From: Escarpia spicata
Lineage: Eukaryota; Annelida; Polychaeta; Sabellida; Siboglinidae
DNA length: 64,000 nt
Direction of reading: 5' to 3'
NCBI GenBank assembly: GCA_963995525.1
Contig: OZ023206.1
Span: 6,612,719-6,676,718 of the forward strand
Shown here in pieces: positions 21,376 through 32,228 of the stretch. The translations under genes were made by a program, and so were the position numbers. The notes under the pieces were generated by a model that was not told the origin of the DNA, did not search any database, and worked only from the letters and a program-made list of their open reading frames with translations. Numbering within the stretch: position 1 is the first letter of the stretch; each line of letters opens with the position of its first letter.

Positions 21376-21579
21376 ATGGCGGATGATGGTACAGTTAGTG
21401 ATGGAAGCGATATCGACGTGGAAGACAGTGAAATCGGCAGTAGTACGAGCAGTATTTCGACTGAAAACGACGCAGACGAATCTGTTGTGTCCAGTGCCAA
21501 CAGCCAGTGCACTTGGAGTGTGTCTGTACGCACTTCCACAGGCTGTTCAACTTGTGACTTGGCACTTGGCAGTCAGTGA
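21376..21579 (+). pseudogene. Truncated piggyBac transposase N-terminus
   Basis: The ATG at 21376 follows AAAA and opens MADDGTVSDGSDIDVEDSEI, then Ser/Glu/Asp-rich sequence to a stop at 21577-21579. An acidic start is usual for piggyBac transposases. The DDD catalytic core and C-terminal zinc finger are missing, so no activity is expected. Placement inside TTAA-flanked ends supports the call more than the protein does. Confidence 0.55.
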
Positions 21580-21825
21580 CGTGAACAATATGAACTGTGA
21601 CATCGCCGATGTCATGAACAGTGTCATGGACATTATTGCCTTAGTTCGGTGAAGGGTTATTGTTTCATTAAATTTTATTATGCACATTATATCTTGTGTT
21701 GTAATTCGTTTTCATTGGAAACTGCAATGCCAAGGCAATGGCAATGGCAATGCCAATTGTGAATTACTGTAAGGAAATTACTCATTTTGTGTACGTGACG
21801 ACTTCCATTCTAAAAACTATAACTT

Positions 21826-22495
21826 TGGACTGACATATGACATTTACATCAAATTGTTACCACTGTTTGAAGAAATGAAGTTGGGAGGTTTCTCTCACTG
21901 GATATATGATATGTCTAAGTGGCTATGTATAGGTAAAACTAGCCCAAAGTCTGTGTACACATTTTTTTTTAATTTTATTTCTTTCATTCTTCTTCTCCGT
22001 GAGATAACTTCCTCCATGTTCACTCTACAGAAACAGTTTCAACACCATCATGTAGGCAATTCTCTTCTGATTCCAGAAATGTATGGGTTTATACACTTTT
22101 CTTCAACAGTTGCCTGAAAAAAAATTATAATTGAAGCGTTGGTGAATCCCTGTCAGGAAAGATATCTTTTCACATACTCGACAACATTCATTCAGAAATG
22201 TGTAACTTCCAACTGAAACAAGATATTTACATGAAATTTTTACCACTGTTTGAAGAAATGAATTTGGCAGATTTCTCTCATTGGATGTATGACCATCCTG
22301 AGTGGTTGTATACAGGTAAAACAAGTCCAAAGTCGATGTACAATCTGTTTTTATTATTATTGCTTTTCAGTCTTCTTTTTCACCTTGAGATAACTTCTTC
22401 TATGCTCACTCTATACAAACAATTTTAACACCATCATGTAGGCAATTCTCTTCTGATTCCAGAAATGTAAGGGTTTATACACTTTTCTTCAACCA
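21826..22495 (+). repeat. Direct duplication of a roughly 275-bp block inside the piggyBac element
   Basis: Block 1 (about 21826-22100) and block 2 (about 22205-22495) share TTACCACTGTTTGAAGAAAT, GAGATAACTTC and GCAATTCTCTTCTGATTCC at the same internal spacings. Each contains a short frame reading LLPLFEEMKLGGFSHW-like sequence, twice interrupted. Function unknown. Confidence 0.9.
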
Positions 22496-22621
22496 AAACC
22501 TGGCCAAAAATGAGTAAGTGACCCACCCGTTGAAATAATTTATCACAACTGTAAATTGGTAATTTTGTCCAGATCTGAGCAATGTGGCCAGCTAACTAGC
22601 TGTCAGAATGAAATGGGTTAA

Positions 22622-24249
22622 GAAATTGCAGTGAAATGACTACACTTGTTGTAAACAAAGAATGAAGGAAATCTTGGACCTCTGTGCTGGTGTGTAATTG
22701 TACTTGTGAGAGAGGAAATATGTTCAATATAGTCACTACCAGAACTTAGGTTTTTATTCTTTCTCATTATCTTTTTTTCGCTTTAACGTTGGACAAGCGC
22801 CAAAGATCGGATGTTGCTTTGGTAATCCAGAAAATGTGCACAATTAATTAAGTGACATACGCCAAACCAAAACAAACCTACGCGACAATTGTTGTTGACA
22901 TTATATCGCGCGGCTGATAACGCTCTCGTCGATAAAAAAGACTACGGACCCGTAAAACCGAATGAGTGCACATTCAGAAAGACATACATCCCGATGCGCG
23001 GCCATGTTGGATACGCACTCGTAAATTTCACGGAAAACATGCACGACTTATCGCAATTATCGCGCAACTGCACACCGATCAGACGATATGGCACACATGA
23101 CGTGGAGGTGGACAGTGCATTCCACAATGACATGCAACACTGTGGGATATTTACCGAAGAAATCGTACGTTTTCGGCGGTAATATTTTACACCCTACAAT
23201 CTTCTTATCAGCGGCCCGACGAGCAATCGATGGGGTCAGCGGGAACTTCGCCACATCTCATTGGTCGGTTTAAAATATACGGCAAAATGAAGGTCAAGGG
23301 CGACATGTAGCGCCGACTAGCGAATGTAACAAAAATAATTCTTTGGTTTCCTGCCTCTCCGCTAGGTACTAAAACAGCGGTGAACTCGCTGATCTCAATA
23401 CATATTATTACACCAAAATCCGTCGCTTTGAACCTTGCGAGATCTAGCTGCTGATCTCTTAGTCTCGCTTAACCGACTCTCGCTTGGCTGCGTGACTTCG
23501 CTAGGAAGACAGTCTGGCTCAGAATTGCCTTTTGCTCACTGACACTGCCCGTTAGCAGGTCTATCCCCCAGAATGTTTATAATATTATGTATGCTTTCGA
23601 TAACGGAATTAAATTACGAAATAGTGCGAGAAATAGTGTTATATAAAATGAATCTTAAACTAAATGAACACAAACAACAGTTTCGATTACTGTACGGGAT
23701 TTAAACCGAGGACGCTACCGACTTAGCCACCAGGATCAGCACGTTTTGGTTGTACTTTGGCAACTATGCATATATTAGTTAGCAGTCCGACCGTTGCGCA
23801 CCACATCGATTGCACTTTGTTTAGTTCAATTTGTCCTTGTTTGGTATTTATATCATGCTTATTCACACTTAGTCTTTTGTTTCTGTTCGAACATAAGCAA
23901 GACAACGTCAATACGAAATTGTTGACGGCCACGAGAGTTGCCACATAGTGAATATGCATGTGATTAAAAGACACTAAACAACGAAGACAAGTTTAATGTC
24001 GGTTTATTTTGTGTTAAATGTCTCAATATAAGCCTCCTACCGGTAACATTGGCAAAGCCTTAATGTTCCAGGCAGATGTGATGGGCGAAAAAATGCTGCC
24101 ACCTCACGGCGCCTCGGTAATCGAGGCTACTGATCTATGTATATGGCTAACGAGAAGTGAGCGTGACTTCTTAATTTAGGCAATTACGTCACGTGCATCA
24201 ACATATCATTTTTATTGGTTATAACCGCTATTACGGTATGCGCTGCTAT
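22622..24249. other. No gene seen
   Basis: A few short ORFs (22889-23182 the longest, 97 codons) show no domain. A C/T-rich stretch with repeated CTCGCT motifs lies at 23430-23500. Nothing else supported. Confidence 0.5.
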
Positions 24250-24952
24250 TAGCCCAGCCGATATGTGACAAACGTGTGCGTTCTATGACATTATTATGAC
24301 ACTATTTGGCACACACTTAAAGCATATAAAAACACAAATATTTGGATATAGGGCCATCTCAGATTTTGCCCTCGAAGGCGTTGGCGGCCATTTTCAAGAT
24401 GGCCGCTGAAAACCCATTGTCCCCATACCTTAACAAAAGCGCCACGTAGAGCAGTCATATTGGTACCAATACATATGTTTTCGGGGTCAACGATTTCAAA
24501 TATGTGACACTTGACTTTCTCCAACATTCACATCCGCCATTTTAAATGATCGCGGTTGTTAAACTCAATGTCCCCATATCTTAACACATTATAGGCAAAT
24601 ATAATTGTAATTGTTGTGTCACTGTATTGGTCATAGGTGAAAGATGGCAAATTTGTTACAGTTGATCTTCGCCGATATTCTTATCCGCCATTTTTACAGC
24701 ATTTGAAAGCCACTTTTCCTCATATCTTAAGAATTAAAACACCCAGAGAGGTAACTGTGGTGTCAAAAATTAGGTTTTTGAGTGCGGCTGTTTCAAATTT
24801 GCTACTTTTGATATTGTCGGATATTCGTATCGGCCATGTTTTCCCAAATAGCGGCTATTTTTCAAACTTACGGTTTTTCTAAAATGGCCGCCATCAATTG
24901 CTATTTTATATATAATCCGCTAAGCTAAATCCATGATAGGGGTATCAAAGCT
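24250..24952 (+). repeat. Left long inverted arm
   Basis: About 700 bp, inverted relative to 27440-28143. It carries several ATGGCCGCC/GGCGGCCAT motifs (CpG-containing) spaced along the arm. Confidence 0.85.
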
Positions 24953-25145
24953 CGTTCCTTTCTTTCCTATTTTCATGTTATTAAAGTTTATGTTACCCTC
25001 AAAATGCCACTCAAGACAGTCCAGTATGCATGTAACAATTGTGTGTATGTCACGTGATAACTGTGTACACATTGTCCACGACAGAAACGTTTTATGTCAA
25101 ATGTGGCAGTTCCCAGTTACTGCACGTCCCAATGTTTAGCGTGTC

Positions 25146-27450
25146 ACACGTCAGCTAGGAGGACACAGTCCACCACAGTAGCAAAGAGCGGTGCAGTGAT
25201 GTCGTGCCCTGAGGCACTTGCTTAGTCATATGCACCCCTTCTTGCAACAACAGCGCAATAGTTCTCGACAAGCTTGTGTTGCTTCTGGAAGAGTTGGCCA
25301 GCATGTTGTCCAGCCGCCGTTTTCATTCCTGTTCCACACCCATTCACTTGGAAATGGAAGCCCGGGAGCTGCGATCATCGTCTGTTCTCAGCAGTAACCG
25401 GCTTGATAAGCTGCCGGTTGGTGTGCTGAATAAGTGCTGCTTGTATCGGAGGAAGACCGTCAATAGCTCTACCTTTCTGTGTGAATAGCTGCTTCCTCGC
25501 CCTACTGACAAATTCATGGCTGCTGTACAACAGGACCACAAATCATCGCAGTGGACATAGGCACAGAAAGGTGGTGTGACATCGTCACTTCACGTGTCCC
25601 ATGCAGATCATTTGTCCCTGCCTACAAAACATAACACAATGTCACAACCAGTGAAAGCATGAAACATTGGCAAGGCAACACAACGACCATGACCCAGTGC
25701 TTTGGCCATCTCGTGGGCCGGTAAGAACCGAAAGTTCTTCCCAGCGCCAAAAGCAATCCACAGCTCGGTGATGTTGAGGCGCTGGGCTGATGTCACTGCA
25801 AGAACTACCACATCCGTGTCAACTGTGCGAATGGACACCGTGTCATACCCTTGTTTCACAGCATCTTCCAGGTGGAGTAGGATTCGTGTATCTGCTTCTT
25901 CACGAGTGCACGGAACAAGACCAGGTATATCTCGGGGCTGAGTACATAGCACATCAGTGTGTTGTGTGCTGATGACTTGTTTGTCTGTGGAAATGGTTGC
26001 TGCACTAGTCGCCAATAACAAAAACAACTCGATCTTGTTGTCGTCAATGCGGAGAAACTCTTGCCAGTTTCCACGAATTGTGCTAGATGGCTGTGCGCGT
26101 CTGCGGATTCCTTTCGGCCTATTGGTTCGTGTTTCAGCCTTTAAATTATCTGCGAGATACTCGTCCCACGCAACATTTAATCTGCTCACATGTTGCAATT
26201 GTGACGTGACGTATGACAGGAACACTTGTGTCGCGTAATCAGAGAATGTCTTTGCAAAACCCGGTCGAAGCATGTTGACGATTGCAGCCCCATCGATAAT
26301 GACGACTTGTACGGTAGGCGTGGGGGAATCGTCGTGTGCAGGAACGAGGCCTTATAAGCAGTCGACCAGATCAGACTTTGTCCCAGTTCGCAGTTTGCCC
26401 ATTTGTGATAACGCTGGTGGATACGCGTGGTTTCCATCCTGCAAGAACTGATCCAGATCACCATTACGTATTTGCGACGTTATGTACAGCCTGGAGAACA
26501 GAGAACAGTCATTCTCGAGTGGTGACAGCTTTAGTTGTGGTCTTGATTTCTCTCAGACTAGGACTGGGACTGGAGGCCGGCTGAACAGGGGCAGGTTGTT
26601 TCTCTTGATTGAATCTGTAATATGCCTTGTTTGGTTGACAAGCCGCTCGTTGACGAAGGTGTCATACTGTTCTTGCCCGAGAGATTATAATCTGACGCAA
26701 AGTGTCGATAACGGCTAGATCTGAAAGGTCCCTGCTATCCAATACAAGCAAATCCCTGCTGTTCTCAGCGAATGGATTTCCCATCTCTTCTATGACATCA
26801 GTTAATGACTTGACATCTCGTCCGAATGCCATCTGTGCACGTTTCCTCTGCTTGTGATGCCGGGAGTCTTTTTTCTAGTCTTCTCGGTTGAGGCCTCCAA
26901 CTCTCCAATCAGACGTGCCATTTCAGGACCAGACACAGTCACAGTGCTGCAGGGTTCTCAGTCAGACCCACAACCCCACCGTCACCTTTCACAGAGGCAT
27001 TGTTCTGCTCATGAGCCTGGCCAATCGCATTGCCAGAGAACACGTATGCCGTTATCTTCACCACAAACTTTTCGTTGCGAAACTCTGCAAAGATACCAGG
27101 ATGGCTGTTGTTCAGGGAAACCATGTCACGTAGATGGACATGTATCCAGCTGGCATAATGGGTGTGGTCCAAGGCGAAGAACCCAGGAACGATCGTGGTC
27201 AGTGCATCTATGTAGAAGAGGAAGTCTCCCCCTCTCGTATTGCTCTCACATAGACCTCCAGTTCCAGCTGCAGGATGATGGACCAAAACTGGAAGAGGGG
27301 ACACGCTTCAGCTCTCTAAGCACACCAGTCTTCCAGTGACATCTGATTGCACCCCTCTTCTATGCCATTGCAGTACTCGGTGTACGCCTTCTGTTGAAGT
27401 AGATACAGGCAACAAACTGTGATCTGACGAGCGCGTCGGATGCTTTGATA
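25146..27450 (-). pseudogene. XPG-nuclease-like transposase, frameshifted
   Basis: Order on the minus strand: LTTIVPGFFALDHTHYASWI, HLRDMVSL, EQNNASVKGDGG and VGLTENPAAL (about 27300-26940); GPEMARLIGELE; FGRDVKSLTDVIEEMGNPF; then a clean 221-codon frame (26273-25608) with VVIIDGAAIV-type lead-in, EEADTRILLHLEDAVKQG, VDTDVVVLAV, LWIAFGAGKNFRF, AHEMAKALG and FHAFTGCD. A cysteine-rich end follows (CRELLRCCCKKGC, near 25270-25200). Acidic residues in EEAD, DTD and TGCD fit the XPG-I/FEN metal site. Several frameshifts and stops, including one just after the TGCD box, mean it is not functional. Confidence 0.72.
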
Positions 27451-28143
27451 GTCCTATCATGGATTTAGCTTAGCGGATTATACGTAAAATAGCAATTGAT
27501 GACGGCCATTTTGGTAAATAACCGCCATTTTGAAAAATAGCCGCCTTTTTTGAAAACATGGCCGATTCGAATGTCCGACAAGATTCAAAGTAGCACATTT
27601 GAAACAGTCGCAAAACCTAAATTTTGAAACCACGATTATTTCTATGCGTGGTTTAGTTTTTAAGATATGATGAAAATTGGCTTTCAAAGACGCCATCTTT
27701 AAAAATGGCGGACAAGAATATTGGCGAAGACCAATCGTAACATATTTGCCATCTTTGACCTATGACCAATACAGTGACACAACAATTACGGTTTTATATG
27801 CCAAATTTGTTAAGATATAGGGACAGTGAATTTAGCGACCGCCATCTTTAAAAAAGGCGTATGTGAATGTCGGAGAAGGTCAAACGTAACATATTTGAAA
27901 TCGTAGACCCCAAAAACCTATGTTTTGTTACCAAAATGACTGCTCTACGTGGCGCAGTTATTAAGATATGGGGAAAATAGGTTTTTGGTGGCCATCTTGA
28001 AAAAAATTGCCGCCAACGCCTTCCAGGGCGAAATCTGAGAAGGCCCTATAGCCAAATATTTTTGTTTTATATGCACTAAGTGACTGTCACATTTCATGCT
28101 TGTATCATAAAATGCACAATTCATACACATATCGGCTGGGCTA
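27440..28143 (-). repeat. Right long inverted arm
   Basis: Mate of 24250-24952. Visible similarity covers essentially the full arm, with scattered substitutions and small indels, so the element is old. Confidence 0.85.
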
Positions 28144-28865
28144 TACCAACATTTTCGTGCGGCGCTGTGTTTTCGTACGGAAATTGTAAGTATTTCACTA
28201 AAACCAACTTTTCTGATAATTTATTTGCATAACATGAGACAAATAAGTGATAAGGAGTTACAATATGGATATCTTTCTCTTTCTTCAGATTTTTTTATGG
28301 AAACGGCATGTTTATTATAATTGTATTATTGACACGATTAGTCAGGTTCACAATGTTAACATTTGTATTTTCGTTCATTTTGTTGGAGATTTGCAAACCT
28401 ATGCATTTTTTGTAACGTTATTATATAGTGAATCTGAAAATTAATGTTTACATTTTTTAAAGGTGTATATGGCGGCCATCTTGGATATTTAAAATGGTGG
28501 ACACTAAAAACCTGTATTTCTCAATATCTCATCTGCTAAACCACCCAGCCTTTTGATTTTGGTAGCTAAACCTACATATTCAGGGGCAATGAATCCAATA
28601 GGATCAATTACAATTACCTAAGCATAATGAAATTACTAGTTTATGACAGTTATACATGTTATGACTGAATAATATTCACGTAGCATAGCGAGAATGAGAA
28701 TTAACATAGCGTATAAACACATTTGTACAATCCAATTAAAAGAAACATACTTTTATGGCATTCCAGAAATGATTGTTTAATTCATTGCATACAAATAAAG
28801 TATAATCTTTTAAACAGAAGCCACCAATTTAACATCATAACCAAGATAAACATCATCACAACCAA
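28144..28865. other. No gene; one relic of the same arm family
   Basis: Around 28465-28600 the sequence ATGGCGGCCATCTTGGATAT and following A+T-rich text resembles the inverted arms of the 24.25-28.14 kb element, so a small related fragment may lie here. Confidence 0.45.
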
Positions 28866-29072
28866 GTACCAGTGGTCAAGTGGAAACCACACCTCAACCG
28901 AGTACTAGTGGTCAAGTGGAAACCACACCTCAACCGAGTACTAGTGGTCAAGTGGAAACCACACCTCAACTGAGTACTAGTGGTCAAGTGGAAACCACAC
29001 CTCAACCGAGTACTAGTGGTCAAGTGGAAATCACACCTCAACTGAGTACCAGTGGTAAAATGGAAACTACAC
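28866..29072. repeat. 36-bp minisatellite, about 6 copies
   Basis: AGTACTAGTGGTCAAGTGG recurs every 36 bp. 36 bp is 12 codons, so both strands stay open: ETTPQPSTSGQV on plus, FHLTTSTRLRCG on minus. The plus-strand 79-codon ORF is the repeat plus a short tail, with no flanking exon evidence. Confidence 0.93.
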
Positions 29073-29179
29073 CTCAACACGATGAAGCAATCATGATTAC
29101 TGACTTTTATCAATCATAATTACTACATTTAGAAGTAGTGTAATAGACATGTTTACATGCTATCTTGCTGTTTTATATA

Positions 29180-29975
29180 TTCCATTCTATATTCAGAGTA
29201 AAGGTTATCACATATCTCAGAACGCACCATTTTAAAGCTAGTTTTTAAAATTGTTTGGTTGATAAGCTTATAAAATTCTAGCTTTGAGTCAATAATAACC
29301 CCAATATCGTTTTCCACTTCTACAAGATCTAACTGGTTTTTAAATTGTAAGTATATATATGTTCATCTTTTTCCGATGTGTATGGACTCTCATGTACTAT
29401 TTCATCAATCATACCTTTTTCATTTGTTATAACTAAGTAAAGGACGTTTGAATTATTTCCTAGTTGCCCCCTTGTGGGCAGCGTAACATACTGGAAGAGA
29501 AAAGTATCTCTTATATTGTCTATACGTTTAAATTCTGAATTATCAACATTATCTGAGGCTGTACACCAATTCTGCCAGTCTATATTTGGATAATTGAAGT
29601 CTCCAAGCAGAAGAAAGTGTGAGAGGTGATAGCAGAAGATTAGAAGATTATCTTTTTAATTTAATTTGATATCCACCCATACAGACTCCTGACAATTTGT
29701 CTATAAATACAGAAAGGGAGTTGCCTTGAGTGATTTATGTGTGTACAGGACGACTCCTCTTCCTTGTTTGTCTGCTATATTATGGAATCAATTGTATTAA
29801 TTTAATGCCAGTTCTGCTGGGTTTGGTAAATATTTAAGTTTTTTTCGTTTTACCTCTGTGATCCCTATTACTATGCATTTGTTTTCTTGAATTCTTTGAA
29901 CTTTAAGTATATTTATTAAACTATCTGCATTTGTGTAAAGGCATTTTAGTTGTTATGTGTATAATTTATGTTGTT
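29180..29975 (-). pseudogene. LINE endonuclease fragment (CR1/jockey-like)
   Basis: The minus strand reads, with interruptions, LYTNADSLIN, IGITEVK, LPNPAELALN, GRGVVLYTHKSLKATPF, then LLLGDFNYPNIDWQNWC and QYVTLPTRGQLGNNSNVLYL. These are the APE-type endonuclease motifs of a non-LTR retrotransposon, including the GDFN box. After SPYTSEKDEH the text jumps to VIIDSKLEF, an RT C-terminal motif, so the RT is deleted. It looks like the same family as 54620-55565. Non-functional. Confidence 0.78.
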
Positions 29976-30130
29976 TTCATTGGTTATCCGTTTTGGCGTT
30001 CTTAGTGTCTTTCCTCCTCGCTCTTTGTGGGCTTGATTTTTTTTTCCCATGGTGGGCCTCTCACCATGTACATCCATTTCCCCATGTCTCTACTCTGCTA
30101 CGCCCTTGACTCCTCTATAGTTTTCCTTCC

Positions 30131-30169
<39 letters not shown>

Positions 30170-30641
30170 GTTTGGTCATGTTGAATGCTGAGGCATTTAT
30201 ATTTTTGGTCAGCCTCCGCAAAGTTTGAAAGGTTTCGGAATAACTTCATATTTTTGCCTGTGTCTTTCATAATTACCTTATAAATAATAAATAATAATAT
30301 ATTTTATTTGGTATAGCGCCACATCCAGTATTGTTCGTGGCGCTTCACAACATATTAAAATACATAAAAATCGTAGAATTGCAATAAATATGTATATGTA
30401 TATTAATTTAAAATAAATATTAGTGGTAAAGAATAAAATAAATAAATACATACATATTGAATAATGTAGAATTTCTAAATAAACAAGTAAATAAATATCA
30501 GTTATTCATCAAAATTAAATAATATTGATAATAATCAATCTAGCACAATAACTATATAAAATTAAGTGGTCTTGGTTTGTTGTTACTCTCTCCAGTTGTT
30601 TTTCCCTAACCTGATCTCTTTCTCTACCTCTTCATGCACAT
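29976..30641. other. LINE/SINE debris, (CT)n tract
   Basis: (CT)n lies at about 30136-30166. At 30310-30350 the sequence TATAGCGCCACATCCAGT followed by GTGGCGCTTCACAA matches the conserved tail also seen at 56520-56560 and, inverted, at 59405-59450. No gene. Confidence 0.6.
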
Positions 30642-30890
30642 CTACATTTTGGTGGCATACCTCATTGGATATAGCCCCTCAACTAACTCCATGTCTATCT
30701 TGATTCTTTGATCTTTTAGACTGGTTTCTGGTTCTGGTGCATTGCAGATAATAAAGTTTGCTTCTCTGGATTTTCTTTCAGCTATTTCTTTAACTGTGTC
30801 CTGTAACACTTCGTTATTAACTCTGTCGGTGGTATCAGTATGGGTGACATTCTCGGTTGGTTGATTTGCAATCAATTCTTCTCTTGACAT
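30642..30890 (-). pseudogene. LINE ORF1 fragment
   Basis: Encodes MSREELIANQPTENVTHTD, then EVLQDTVKEIAERKSREANF, IICNAPEPETSLKDQRIK. A heptad-like charged stretch followed by NFIICNAPEPET resembles the coiled-coil to RRM junction of LINE ORF1 proteins, which bind the element RNA. It lies 5' of the endonuclease fragment on the same strand, as expected for one element. 82 codons only; truncated. Confidence 0.55.
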
Positions 30891-30939
30891 TTACCATGTT
30901 ATGTCATACATTATATTATTGGGTTCTGAGATGTTGCTA

Positions 30940-31215
30940 GTGCGCTCCATTTTCAGCTTCTGGAATCTCGGCAGCGACCGCTATGGCTGTGCAGGGCGAT
31001 TTTGGAGTGTCAGTGGTAGCACTTGCTGCTTGTTGTTTGCGCCTCACTCTGGTGTATCTTTCCATCTGCCCGTCTCATGTCCCTGTGTATCATCCTTCGC
31101 CAAGCAGTGCGATCTTCGGCCACTATCTTCCAGTCTTATGAGCAGATGCCATAGACCTTCATGTCGCGCTTGCAGGCGTACTTGAACCTGAGGGTTGGGC
31201 GTCGCACTGGCGAGC
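30940..31215 (-). pseudogene. LINE 3' end with C-terminal zinc-finger remnant
   Basis: The minus strand reads PVRRPTLRFKYACKRDMKVY, DWKIVAEDRTAWRRMIH, and ends SKIALHSHSGRC. This is the C-terminal tail of a LINE ORF2 whose relatives end in a finger with an SRIGL.SH.R.C core. Two stops are visible. It belongs to a different family from the neighbouring endonuclease fragment. Confidence 0.6.
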
Positions 31216-31897
31216 TACATCTTACAAAAGTGATACTATCTCAAATTCGCCAACCCACCCATAGCGCTATTTTTGGAAAGTGGATAAAGCGCCAGCCTCC
31301 GGGAAGAAAACAATGTTTGGTTGGAGACGGTGTATATTGTCGTCAAGACTTTGAAGGAACTGGCCGCCCGGTTCGGCTAACGTAGTGACCCGGTGTGTAC
31401 AATTTTGTCAACGCTGATCGCCAACAAACCGCTGCTGCATCAACACTTACAGCCGTTTGTTAACCAATCTATGCAACGGAGATATTTCTTACGTTATTCA
31501 TTGTATATGTATCGTATTTATAGGTGAGATACATTGATTCTGAGTTCTGAGGAGAAGGTTTATGCTACTGAACACCTTTGCACAATCATTCGCTTTTTGA
31601 AAACGAAACGTTTGAAAACAAATTGCCACAGAGCTCCGCCCATGTTGAGTTTATGATGTATATTCAGCGGCAGAGTAGAATAATCATGTTCTGCAGCTGC
31701 AATACCGCTTAGTTGCGGCAGACTGTAAAGTAGAACTGTAATTTACTAGTTAGGCTATTGTCCCACTCAAGGAAAAAGAATATGAGGGTTTTTATGTCTT
31801 CCGTAATTCCTGGCAGGTTTTATATTAACGTATGGGCACATCAAATGATTTTAACTATTGTGATGACAATATGAATTGTGTTATGTACGTACTGCAC
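31216..31897. other. No gene seen
   Basis: Unique sequence without recognisable coding or repeat structure. Confidence 0.5.
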
Positions 31898-32035
31898 CCA
31901 CGTGGTGACCCTCCACGTGGTGACCCTCCACGTGGTGACCCTCCACGTGGTGACCCTCCACGTGGTGACCCTCCACGTAGTGAGCCTCCACGTGGTGACC
32001 CTCCAGGTAGTGACCCTCCAGGTAGCGCTCAAGCC
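31898..32035. repeat. 15-bp minisatellite with a CACGTG in most units
   Basis: CCACGTGGTGACCCT is repeated about nine times in register; the last units drift (CCACGTAGTGAGCCT, CCAGGTAGTGACCCT). A 70-codon plus frame (31832-32044) would read PPRGDPPRGD. No start context or splice signals support a real protein. Confidence 0.95.
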
Positions 32036-32123
32036 CCTCCCTGATTAACTTCATTCCTACGGACCTGAGTGTTGGATGATTTGTGTAAGGTAAGGTCTAC
32101 ATCACTTATAGATGCATATATAA

Positions 32124-32228
32124 AATGCTCATCCCCTTGCGGGGTAGCTGGGTGAAGGTGGGCATTTGGGGTAGGTGGTGGCGGATGACCGGCACCACTG
32201 ACCTGTCACCCGGTCACCTCCGGTCACA
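32124..32228. repeat. Dispersed copy of part of the NSD N-terminal exon
   Basis: GGGTAGGTGGTGGCGGATGA and CCTGTCACCCGGTCACCTCC are shared exactly with 19532-19637. Over the best 86 bases I count about six differences. Same strand orientation as the exon. The frame of the copy is broken by a small indel near 32196, so it is not coding. Confidence 0.9.

Larger units (their letters stand above)
21112..22617 (+). mobile_element. piggyBac-like element, non-autonomous, 1.5 kb
   Basis: TTAA at 21108-21111 is followed by CCCATTTCATTCGGG; the right end reads GAATGAAATGGG then TTAA at 22618-22621. TTAA duplications and CCC-type short TIRs are the piggyBac hallmark. The left end carries a second subterminal copy of TTCATTCGGGATACGCCT with GGCGTAGT (21119 and 21153). 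Inside are an acidic ORF start (21376) and two direct copies of a roughly 275-bp block. The transposase body and its catalytic aspartates are absent. Confidence 0.85.
24250..28143 (-). mobile_element. DNA transposon with about 700-bp inverted arms and XPG-like transposase (Academ-like)
   Basis: TAGCCCAGCCGATATGTG at 24250 reappears inverted, ending about 28143. The arms continue to about 24952 and from about 27440, sharing GGAAGGCGTTGGCGGC-type blocks, GCCACGTAGAGCAGTCAT and ATCCGCTAAGCTAAATCC. Between them the minus strand encodes a broken transposase with EEADTR, DTDVVVLAV and FHAFTGCD motifs. I recall Academ transposons as encoding XPG-type nucleases, hence the tentative superfamily. Target duplication unclear. 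Confidence 0.8.
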
